The translations under genes and the position numbers were made by a program. Source: an uncultured Novosphingobium sp. (lineage in GTDB: Bacteria; Pseudomonadota; Alphaproteobacteria; Sphingomonadales; Sphingomonadaceae). Taken from it: 17,187 nt of DNA. Numbering within the stretch: the stretch's first letter is position 1; each line of letters opens with the position of its first letter. The notes under the pieces are model-generated. The model did no database searches. It worked only from the letters and a program-made list of their open reading frames with translations, and had not been told where the DNA came from. Positions 1 to 5,869 of this stretch are shown here, in pieces. The stretch lies in assembly GCA_937897535.1 (NCBI GenBank), contig CALCQB010000020.1, forward strand, positions 1-17,187, in the 5' to 3' direction.

Positions 1-2
1 CG

Positions 3-278
3 CTCCGCCCGGCCGATGCGGATGCCAGGTTGGGCCGCGCGGAGGCGCAGATGCGCGCGGGGAACATGCGGGCGGCGCAGGAGGACATCGATGCCGCGCT
101 GCGCACCGCGCCGAACAACGCGAACGCGGTCTATATGCGGGCGCTGCTTCAGGTCACCGCGCAGGATCAGTTCGTGCGATTCCAGCAGCGCCTTCACCGG
201 CGTCTCACCGCCGCTCCAGCGGCAGAGACAGTTGGCCTCCAGTCCCACGCCGAACTCCCCGTTGCGATGACCGTTTGA
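3..278 (+). CDS. C-terminal piece of a TPR-repeat protein, probably truncated
   Basis: An open frame enters from the left edge and stops at a TGA at 276-278. Residues read from about position 30 (LGRAEAQMRAGNMRAAQEDI) to about 150 (DAALRTAPNNANAVYMRALL) have the spacing and the Gly/Ala/Pro pattern of one and a half tetratricopeptide repeats, a protein-interaction helical hairpin. After about position 160-176 the TPR pattern is lost and the reading becomes Arg/Ala-rich without repeat character. The same DNA then looks better as coding on the opposite strand. I infer that the 3' part of the TPR gene was replaced by a rearrangement. Function and partner are unknown, and the N-terminus lies outside the window. 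A genuine divergent C-terminus is possible but less likely. Confidence 0.5.
   Translation, partial: LRPADADARLGRAEAQMRAGNMRAAQEDIDAALRTAPNNANAVYMRALLQVTAQDQFVRFQQRLHRRLTAAPAAETVGLQSHAELPVAMTV
163..270 (-). pseudogene. Possible minus-strand gene remnant (unidentified family)
   Basis: Read on the minus strand, a frame here gives RWSGGETPVKALLESHELI followed by LRGDLK. It has strong G/C third positions and the look of the N-terminus of a real soluble protein. It has no clear end: downstream it runs into the sequence that is TPR-coding on the plus strand, so the gene body is missing. The junction around 160-176 is ambiguous because both readings make sense over a few codons. I do not know the family name. 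It could also be a chance frame in GC-rich DNA. Confidence 0.3.
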
Positions 279-372
279 GCATCTTCGCTCCGCGCATAGA
301 TTTTACAATTGGGCGGTTGCGCGGACGGCCCGGCGGGCGTCTGGTCTGCTCCTGATCCAGCAGGAGACGATC

Positions 373-645
373 ATGGGCCTCTTCGACGAACTCGCCGGCG
401 CCGCCAAGGGCGCGATCTTCAATGCCGCCGAGGGCGGGATCCAGGGCGTACTGGGCAATGTGATCGGCGACGCGGCCGAGGTCATCCAGCACGCCAACCG
501 GGCCTTGCGGACGGGCCGCGCCGAACACGCGCACGCCGCCACGTTTCTGGCGCTGATGTCCGGATCGCCAAGGGTCCGGATCCGCTGGATCAAGCGCGAG
601 CAGAATCTGGCCGGCATCGTCTTGGCGGCCCGGCACCCGCGATAG
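373..645 (+). CDS. Small orphan protein, YidB-like first residues
   Basis: This 90-residue frame starts at an ATG with a good Shine-Dalgarno (AGGAGA, about 6 nt upstream) and keeps strong G/C in third positions throughout. The N-terminus MGLFDELAGAAKGAIFNAAE resembles the first residues of YidB/DUF937-type proteins, but the Gly-rich, Gln/Leu-rich body of that family (usually about 130 residues) is absent. The second half is Arg/His-rich and unfamiliar. There is no signal peptide; residues 1-35 form an amphipathic Ala/Gly-rich stretch. It stands alone between the rearranged TPR remnant and the HNH-like gene. It may be a truncated or diverged YidB-type protein or an orphan gene. Confidence 0.5.
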   Translation: MGLFDELAGAAKGAIFNAAEGGIQGVLGNVIGDAAEVIQHANRALRTGRAEHAHAATFLALMSGSPRVRIRWIKREQNLAGIVLAARHPR

Positions 646-759
646 CGAACCTGGCCCGGATCGCGCCAGACCAATCCGCAATTTGGATGAGCACTGTGGT
701 GTTGGCCACCGTGGCGCTCTAAGTGCGTCGGTGCCAACATCGAACAATCAGGCAGACCC

Positions 760-1101
760 ATGGCCCGCAAGCATTCCAGGCATGACCCTTATCAAGACGT
801 GGACCGCGAGGAAGACGACGTTCCGGAAGTCGTTCCAGACTGCTGGCTATGCGGTCGGCCGACTGGCAAGACAATTGTCTGGCATCACCCCGTCCCCAAG
901 AGCCGGGGAGGCCGCGATGTGGTGCCCATGCACCCGATTTGCCAGCAGACCCTGATCGCAAACTTCACCAATTCGGAGTTGCAGCGCTATGGCATGGATG
1001 TCGAGGGTCTGCTGGCGAACCCCGCCGTTCGCAAATTTGTCGATTGGGTCGCGAAGAAGGACCCCGATTTCACGGCACCGCAGGCCAGGAAGCAACGCTG
1101 A
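760..1101 (+). CDS. HNH-endonuclease-like protein with altered metal site
   Basis: A 113-residue protein. Residues about 28-65 hold a paired CWLCGR cysteine motif, then IVWHHPVPKSRGGRDVVPMH and PICQQTLIANFTN. This is the arrangement of small HNH nucleases (CxxC, a WHHxxPxSxGG ββα-metal strand, then a Cys/His-rich helix). From memory of related alphaproteobacterial proteins, the last part normally reads CHxxIH; here it is CQQTLI, so the closing histidines appear to be lost while the CxxC and WHH are kept. The remaining C-terminus (VDWVAKKDPDF) fits the family. The ATG at 760 follows a weak AGGCAG. It could be an inactive or DNA-binding-only derivative. It lies in the accessory stretch next to other unlinked genes. 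Confidence 0.65.
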   Translation: MARKHSRHDPYQDVDREEDDVPEVVPDCWLCGRPTGKTIVWHHPVPKSRGGRDVVPMHPICQQTLIANFTNSELQRYGMDVEGLLANPAVRKFVDWVAKKDPDFTAPQARKQR

Positions 1102-1247
1102 CCGGGATGCAGATCGGTCCGTCAGCAGTTCACCCGAACGAAGCGGCTGCATCACGATCGCGCGGCGGTCCGGGGGTTGACGCATGCGGTTGACCTCCCA
1201 CAGTCTCGTCGCAACAACATTGCCCTAGAGCAGCGAAGGAACGGAAG

Positions 1248-1505
1248 ATGACGGCGCCATTCGATGTGCAGAATCAGCGTGACCATTTTGCCCACTGCGT
1301 TCAGGTATTTGGCGGCGTCACTGCGTCCTCGCGGCGGCTCGCTATCGACGAGCGAGCCATCCGCCGTTTCATCAACGGTGAGTTGCCGCTCAGCATCAGA
1401 CTCCTCGAGGACACCGCAATAGCCTTGCGGCAACTTGTCGCAGAAGCAACCGCTGCGGAACAACACATCGCTGCGTTCGCGGCCGCTCAGCCCGACAATC
1501 CGTGA
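1248..1505 (+). CDS. Small helix-turn-helix protein, first gene of an overlapping pair
   Basis: An 85-residue protein whose centre (residues about 20-45, FGGVTASSRRLAIDERAIRR then FINGE) fits a Cro/cI-like helix-turn-helix: a turn-containing helix pair followed by the FxNGE-type end often seen in such proteins. The C-terminal part is an Ala/Leu-rich helix suited to dimerisation. It has AAGGA 7 nt before the ATG. Its TGA overlaps the GTG of the next gene (GTGA at 1502-1505), so the two are probably translationally coupled. A short HTH protein followed by a longer coupled partner resembles antitoxin-toxin or regulator-effector layouts, but this is only inference. It may simply be a phage- or island-borne regulator. 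Confidence 0.65.
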   Translation: MTAPFDVQNQRDHFAHCVQVFGGVTASSRRLAIDERAIRRFINGELPLSIRLLEDTAIALRQLVAEATAAEQHIAAFAAAQPDNP

Positions 1506-2104
1506 GTCAAATTGATCAAGCCGGGACGGGCCAGCCTTGGCTAGGGCAGGTTTATGGGGGGACGCCACCTCTAGCGGATGCGGCTGTGGAGATTGAACCT
1601 TCCACTCCCTTCGTCAGGTTCAATCGTTATCATGTTAAACGATTTCCTCTTGGGCCGAATGGCGGCTTCTGGAGTAATGAGCGGCGATTTCTGACCATGT
1701 ACAAAGCAGACTTCGAGCGCGGGCGGTTCAAGGAGGACTCCTGGATTATCGATGTCGATTGTAGGAAGTTCGCGATCCTTGATGTGCTGAATCTAGGGCG
1801 AGGCGGGACACTTTGGGAGCGACTGTTTTCAAAGCCGAGAGTAAGGGTGCGATACGTCTACGCTTCGCCGGTCCTGCTCAGTTTTGACGAGGCACGAGAT
1901 GAACTCGTCGAATGGATTTGCAGTAAGCGGTTGCTTCGCAAGAGGCAGCAAGACAGGGAGAGCGAGAAACAGTTCCGCGAACGCATGGCGCGATGCGACA
2001 CCATGCGGGACCTTATCCTTGGCGCGCGCAACACCGACCCTCAAACAATCAAACGCTACCAATGGATCGGGGGGATATCCTTTTACGGGGAATGGGTGGG
2101 TTGA
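1502..2104 (+). CDS. Unknown 200-residue protein, second gene of the pair
   Basis: The gene starts at GTG inside the stop codon of the HTH gene and encodes 200 residues. I do not recognise the family. Visible features are an aromatic- and charge-rich N-terminal half (FNRYHVKRFPLGPNGGFW, then RRFLTMYKADFERGRF), a β-rich middle (DSWIIDVDCRKFAILDV, VRVRYVYASPVLLSF), a long charged helix about residues 130-170 rich in Arg/Lys/Glu, and a C-terminal WIGGISFYGEWVG. No signal peptide or membrane segment is seen. Codon use is unlike its neighbours: runs such as CGT TAT CAT GTT AAA CGA TTT near 1626 are AT-ending, which suggests recent acquisition. It directly precedes an Rhs scrap, so an immunity-type or effector role is possible but unproven. 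Confidence 0.6.
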   Translation: MSQIDQAGTGQPWLGQVYGGTPPLADAAVEIEPSTPFVRFNRYHVKRFPLGPNGGFWSNERRFLTMYKADFERGRFKEDSWIIDVDCRKFAILDVLNLGRGGTLWERLFSKPRVRVRYVYASPVLLSFDEARDELVEWICSKRLLRKRQQDRESEKQFRERMARCDTMRDLILGARNTDPQTIKRYQWIGGISFYGEWVG

Positions 2105-2178
2105 TCCAAAGAACCGGCGGCTGGGGTACGGACAATTACACCTATGACGCGATGGGCAACCGACTGACCCGCAGCCTA
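2101..2178 (+). pseudogene. Rhs/YD-repeat protein fragment
   Basis: The plus-strand frame from 2101 reads LIQRTGGWGTD and then NYTYDAMGNRLTRS. The second part matches the YD-repeat consensus (YxYDxxGN) of Rhs and other polymorphic-toxin shell proteins, and WGTD just before it is also typical of Rhs. Only one repeat is present; before 2101 the frame overlaps the end of the unknown gene and after about 2180 it degenerates. Rhs proteins carry thousands of residues of such repeats, so this is a leftover of a deleted or recombined rhs gene, a pattern common at Rhs toxin-immunity loci. Confidence 0.6.
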
Positions 2179-2433
2179 TTGCCCAGAGCCCCGAAACTCT
2201 GGCCACCACACTCCTTTCTAGTGGTGTGGATATTTCGGATTCCTTAGAAATCCGGGCTTTAGAGGATGACTGACGTCGGCTTAGCCGAGAATGCGCTTGG
2301 AAAGACCCTCAGCGAGCATTTTTGAACGGGGGAATGTGATGCAATATGTTCCATAGTGTTCCGCGATTTCCGCGCCTCGCGAAGATTTTGCACCACCAGC
2401 GCAGCACCGGACCTCGTGGGAGCGGAAGGGTGG
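2179..2433. other. Gene-free stretch between Rhs scrap and tRNA 3' flank
   Basis: No convincing gene is present. It contains a short stem-loop at 2236-2254 (CGGATT with AATCCG) and mixed, AT-richer sequence unlike the core genome around it. I see no integrase fragment and no second copy of the tRNA 3' end that would mark an attachment site. Confidence 0.4.
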
Positions 2434-2462
2434 ATTTCAAGTTATTGAAATAATTAAAAAAA
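2434..2462 (-). terminator. Probable 3' terminator of tRNA-Pro
   Basis: Two nucleotides after the encoded CCA the minus strand has a run of seven T (2462-2456). It is followed by an AT-rich 7-bp hairpin with a 4-nt loop (2434-2440 with 2445-2451). The T run lies before, not after, this hairpin in the direction of tRNA transcription. The terminator may therefore use the tRNA fold plus the T run. Confidence 0.4.
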
Positions 2463-2464
2463 GT

Positions 2465-2541
2465 TGGTCGGGACGAGAGGATTCGAACCTCCGACCCCCA
2501 CACCCCCAGTGTGATGCGCTACCAGGCTGCGCTACGTCCCG
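2465..2541 (-). tRNA. tRNA-Pro(GGG)
   Basis: The minus-strand sequence folds as a full cloverleaf: 7-bp acceptor stem CGGGACG/CGTCCCG, D arm GCGC-AGCCTGGTA-GCGC, anticodon loop CTGGGGG closed by TCACA/TGTGG, and T arm with the TTCGAAT loop. The anticodon at loop positions 34-36 is GGG, giving proline (codons CCC/CCU). Discriminator A and CCA are encoded (2468-2465), making 77 nt. It has its own promoter at 2584-2612, and its 3' end borders the accessory region. Confidence 0.95.
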
Positions 2542-2583
2542 ACCGGTTCACTCCGCCACCTGCGTGCCGGAGAGAGGAGCGCG

Positions 2584-2612
2584 CCTATAGGCAGGGCGGG
2601 GCGCGATGGCAA
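2584..2612 (-). promoter_or_regulatory. Sigma-70-type promoter of tRNA-Pro
   Basis: On the minus strand there is a -35 box TTGCCA (2612-2607), a 17-nt spacer and a -10 box TATAGG (2589-2584). Transcription would begin around 2577, about 35 nt before the mature tRNA 5' end. Position and spacing fit a tRNA promoter; not tested. Confidence 0.6.
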
Positions 2613-2693
2613 GCGGCAGCAGGAAAGATCGCGGTGGCCCCTTGAAGCCTTGCGGCGAGGCGCCATCTGTGGGGCACACGACCGGGCGGCGCG

Positions 2694-2722
2694 TTGCCAT
2701 CGCAGGGCATTGCTGCTAGTCG
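2694..2722 (+). promoter_or_regulatory. Weak candidate promoter of yajC-secDF
   Basis: TTGCCA (2694-2699) lies 17 nt before TAGTCG (2717-2722), about 60 nt upstream of the yajC ATG. The -35 is good and the -10 poor. It is the best plus-strand candidate in this gap. Confidence 0.25.
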
Positions 2723-2780
2723 CCGCGCAATTCCGTCCGGCCCGTCCGGATGACAAGTTTCAGGGAAGCACGCCAGAGCC

Positions 2781-3113
2781 ATGAACAGCCAGATTCTATC
2801 CGTCCTGTCCGCCGCCGCAACGACCGGCGGCGCGCCGCCGGCCTGGATGCAGTTCCTCCCGCTGGTCGCGATGGTCGTGGTGTTTTGGTTCCTGATCATC
2901 CGCCCGCAGATGCGCAAGCAGAAGGAACACCAGGCCAAGGTCGGCGGGCTCAAGAAGGGCGATCAGGTGCTGACCGGCGGCGGTCTGCTGGGCAAGGTGA
3001 TCAAGGTCGACGACCACTATGCCGAGCTTGAGCTTGGCCCCAACGTCCGGGTCAAGGCGCTCAAATCGACCATCGCCGACATTGTCCCGCCGGCCGGCGC
3101 CGCCAACGACTGA
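2781..3113 (+). CDS. yajC: YajC, preprotein translocase accessory subunit
   Basis: A 110-residue inner-membrane protein of the SecDF-YajC complex, which assists SecYEG-driven export. It has a short periplasmic N-terminus, a single membrane segment at about residues 25-41 (FLPLVAMVVVFWFLIIRP) ending in the characteristic RPQ.K..KEH junction, and a small cytoplasmic β domain containing KKGDQVLTGGGLLGKV (residues about 53-70) and VRVKALKSTIADIV. Length is normal. It begins the yajC-secD-secF operon, 33 nt before secD. The ATG is chosen because the membrane segment sits at the usual distance; the upstream GGGA is a weak ribosome binding site. Confidence 0.95.
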   Translation: MNSQILSVLSAAATTGGAPPAWMQFLPLVAMVVVFWFLIIRPQMRKQKEHQAKVGGLKKGDQVLTGGGLLGKVIKVDDHYAELELGPNVRVKALKSTIADIVPPAGAAND

Positions 3114-3146
3114 TCACGCCCGCGCGGCGTTTGCGAAAGCTTCACT

Positions 3147-4742
3147 ATGCTCGACTTTCCCCTCTGGCGGCGGCTGATGCTGTGGTCGATCACGATCGTG
3201 ACGTGCCTCGCCGCGCTGCCTTCGATTTTTGCGGTTTCTGGCCTGCCGTGGCCCGCGCGGCTGATCGACCCGAAGGTCAACCTCGGCCTCGACCTCGCCG
3301 GTGGCAGTCACATCCTGCTCGAGGCCAGTTCCGACCAGATCCGCCGCCAGCGGCTCGATACCATGGCCGAGGACGTCCGCAACCGCCTGCGCCAGGCCAA
3401 GATCGCGATCGGCGACGTCTCGACCAAGGACGGCACGGTCAGCCTGATGGTGACCGATCCAGCCAAGGGCGACGCCGCCCGCGAAGCGCTGCAGACGCTG
3501 ACCAGCGGTGCCTCGATGTCGGGCCAGCGTGACTGGGACCTCAAGGTCGATGGCGGACGGATCGTGCTTGCCCCGACCGAGGCCGGGATCAAGCAGGCCC
3601 AGGGCATGGCGATGGATTCGGCCACCGACGTGGTCCGCAAGCGGATCGACAAGATGGGTACGCGCGAGCCGACCATCATCCGCCAGGGCGCCAACCGGAT
3701 CGTCGTGCAGGTTCCGGGCCTGAAGGACCCGGCCGCGCTCAAGGCGCTGCTGGGCCAGACCGCCAAGCTTGAATTCCGGCTGGTCGACCTGACCGCCGAT
3801 CCGACCCTGGTCGCTCAGGGCATCGCCCCGGCCGGCTCGGAACTGATGCCCTATGCCAACCCCGAAAAGGACGGCACCGGCCGCCTTGCGGTGCGGCGTT
3901 ATGGCGGAATCAAGGGCGATCAGCTGACCAATGCGGTCGCCAGCAACGACGACCGGACCAATGAACCACTGGTCAGCATAACCTTCGACCAGGCTGGCGG
4001 AGCCAAGTTCGCCCGGCTGACCAGCGAGAATGTCGGCAAGCCCTTCGCGATCGTGCTCGACGGCAAGGTGCTTTCGGCCCCCAATATCCAGGAGCCGATC
4101 CTGGGCGGGCAGGCGCGGATTTCGGGCAGCTTCACCAGCGAAAGCGCCAATCAGCTGGCAATCGCGCTGGTCTCGGGCGCGCTGCCGGTCGACCTCAAGG
4201 TGGTGGAAGAGCGCTCGGTCGGGCCGGATCTCGGCGCGGATTCGATCCGCAAGGGGATGATCGCGATGGGTGCAGGCGCGGTCGCGCTGATGCTGTTCAT
4301 CGCGCTGACCTATGGCCGGTTCGGAATCTACGCCAATGTCGCGCTGGCGATCAACGGACTGATGATCCTGGGGATCATGGCCCTGATCGATTCGACCCTG
4401 ACCTTGCCGGGCATCGCCGGGTTCGTGCTGACGATCGGTGCGGCGGTCGATGCCAACGTGCTGATCAACGAACGTATTCGAGAGGAGCGGGCGCGCGGGC
4501 GAAAGGTGATCCAGGCGGTCGAGCTGGGTTACAAGGAAGCCAGCCGCGCGATTTTCGACGCCAATATCACCAACATCATCGCCGCCGTGCTGATGTTCCT
4601 GATCGGTTCGGGCCCGGTTCGCGGTTTCGCGATCGTGCTGATGATCGGGATCGGCACCTCGGTGTTCACCGCCGTCTGGCTGACGCGCATGTGGGTGGCC
4701 GGCTATCTGCGCCGCGCCCGTCCCAGCGACATCGTGCTGTAA
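3147..4742 (+). CDS. secD: SecD, protein translocase subunit
   Basis: SecD uses the proton gradient with SecF to pull and release exported proteins on the periplasmic side of SecYEG. The 531-residue product has TM1 at about residues 10-30, then the family motif GLDLAGGSHILLEA, a large periplasmic domain, and five C-terminal membrane segments from about residue 370. These include the hallmark GAAVDANVLINERIREE (usually GMAVDANVLIFERI) that carries the conserved proton-path Asp. The P1 head region includes DVVRKRIDKMGTREPTI. It follows yajC and precedes secF by 13 nt, so the three are almost certainly co-transcribed. The upstream Shine-Dalgarno (GAAAG) is weak. Confidence 0.97.
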   Translation: MLDFPLWRRLMLWSITIVTCLAALPSIFAVSGLPWPARLIDPKVNLGLDLAGGSHILLEASSDQIRRQRLDTMAEDVRNRLRQAKIAIGDVSTKDGTVSLMVTDPAKGDAAREALQTLTSGASMSGQRDWDLKVDGGRIVLAPTEAGIKQAQGMAMDSATDVVRKRIDKMGTREPTIIRQGANRIVVQVPGLKDPAALKALLGQTAKLEFRLVDLTADPTLVAQGIAPAGSELMPYANPEKDGTGRLAVRRYGGIKGDQLTNAVASNDDRTNEPLVSITFDQAGGAKFARLTSENVGKPFAIVLDGKVLSAPNIQEPILGGQARISGSFTSESANQLAIALVSGALPVDLKVVEERSVGPDLGADSIRKGMIAMGAGAVALMLFIALTYGRFGIYANVALAINGLMILGIMALIDSTLTLPGIAGFVLTIGAAVDANVLINERIREERARGRKVIQAVELGYKEASRAIFDANITNIIAAVLMFLIGSGPVRGFAIVLMIGIGTSVFTAVWLTRMWVAGYLRRARPSDIVL

Positions 4743-4755
4743 GGGAACAGGTCAG

Positions 4756-5736
4756 ATGAAATTGCTCAAGCTCATTCCCGACAACACCGACATCAAGTTC
4801 CTGCGCTGGCGGGTGCCGTTCTACGTCGTCTCGTGCATCCTGATCCTCGCCTCTTGGGGACTGGTGCTGACCAAGGGGCTCAACCTCGGCGTCGATTTCA
4901 TCGGCGGCCAGATGATCCGGGTGACCTATGCGCAAAGCGCCGCAGCGCCGGTCGCGGAGATGCGCGAAAGCGTTTCCAAACTTGGCTTTGGCGAACCGAT
5001 CATCCAGCAGTTCGGCAAACCGAACGAAGTTTCGATCCGGATGCGGCTGCCCGAGGGGTTCGACAAGGATCCGAGTCTGGCCAACAAGATGTCGGACAAG
5101 ATCATCACCACGATCAAGGCTGCGCATCCCGACGCCCGGATCGACGGGGTCGATTCGGTGTCGGGCAAGGTTTCAGAGGAACTGGGCCAGCAAGGCGGGC
5201 TGGCGCTGCTGGCGGCGATGATCGCGATCTCGATCTACATCTGGATCCGGTTCGAATGGCAGTTCGGGGTCGGCGCGCTGTTTGCGCTGGTCCATGACGT
5301 CTCGCTGACCATGGGGATGTTCGCGCTGACCCAGATGGAGTTCGACCTCAACATCGTGGCGGCGATCCTGACGCTGATCGGCTATTCGCTCAACGATACG
5401 ATCGTGGTCTATGACCGGATCCGCGAAAACCTGAAGAAATACCGGCGGATGCCGATGCCCGAATTGCTCGATCTTTCGGTCAACGAAACCCTCAGCCGGA
5501 CGATCGTGACCTCGCTCTCGGTGCTGATTACGCTGATGGCGCTGCTGCTGCTGGGCCCGGACGTGATCTTCGGATTTACCGCGGCGATCACGCTGGGGAT
5601 CTTCGTCGGCACCTACAGCTCGGTTTACATGTCGGCGCCGATCCTGATCTGGCTCAAGGTCAAGGCCGACAGCTTCGTTCCGGTCGAATCCAAGCTCGAG
5701 CGGCAGGAGCGGCTGGCGCGCGAAGGAACGGCCTAG
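4756..5736 (+). CDS. secF: SecF, protein translocase subunit
   Basis: The 326-residue partner of SecD. After a cytoplasmic leader, TM1 (about residues 22-41) is followed by GVDFIGGQMIRV, the SecF equivalent of the D1 motif, a periplasmic P1 domain, and five further membrane segments starting near residue 150. The signature LIGYSLNDTIVVYDRIRENL (about residues 213-232) and FVGTYSSVYMSAPILIWL near the end are diagnostic. The C-terminal tail is short and charged. The gene lies 13 nt after secD with AACAGG upstream. Its TAG is followed at once by a set of hairpins shared with the convergent glycosyltransferase gene. Confidence 0.97.
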   Translation: MKLLKLIPDNTDIKFLRWRVPFYVVSCILILASWGLVLTKGLNLGVDFIGGQMIRVTYAQSAAAPVAEMRESVSKLGFGEPIIQQFGKPNEVSIRMRLPEGFDKDPSLANKMSDKIITTIKAAHPDARIDGVDSVSGKVSEELGQQGGLALLAAMIAISIYIWIRFEWQFGVGALFALVHDVSLTMGMFALTQMEFDLNIVAAILTLIGYSLNDTIVVYDRIRENLKKYRRMPMPELLDLSVNETLSRTIVTSLSVLITLMALLLLGPDVIFGFTAAITLGIFVGTYSSVYMSAPILIWLKVKADSFVPVESKLERQERLAREGTA

Positions 5737-5740
5737 AAGT

Positions 5741-5863
5741 CTGTTTCAGTTTGACTGAAACAGGGCAACACCGGCCCGCTCCCCCGGCCCAACCACCCAC
5801 AGGGTACCTTATCGGGTGGTTGGGCCGGGGGAACGGGCCGGAATTGCTTCCACTCCTGTGGAA
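5741..5863. terminator. Triple-hairpin bidirectional terminator between convergent genes
   Basis: Three nested-free hairpins fill the gap between secF and the convergent glycosyltransferase gene. (1) 5741-5750 pairs perfectly with 5754-5763 (10 bp, TTG loop). (2) 5771-5798 pairs with 5814-5841 (28 bp, one mismatch, 15-nt loop). (3) 5848-5853 pairs with 5858-5863 (6 bp). In addition the outer ends 5733-5749 and 5856-5873 are near-inverted copies of one another. There is no long T run, but the stem strength and convergent position argue for transcription stop in both directions. Confidence 0.7.
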
Positions 5864-5869
5864 CAGACT

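Noticed and set aside
205..747. Long minus-strand open frame opposite the small orphan gene
   Set aside because: Gly/Arg/Pro-rich mirror of a GC-rich coding region, no ribosome binding site; only the short piece 163-270 in a different minus frame looks coding.
2236..2254. CGGATT/AATCCG stem-loop as a terminator of the accessory genes
   Set aside because: Only 6 bp with no T run; too weak to call.
2309..2503. Minus-strand open frame reading into tRNA-Pro
   Set aside because: It includes the translated tRNA gene (GSEVRILSSRP), a common artefact.
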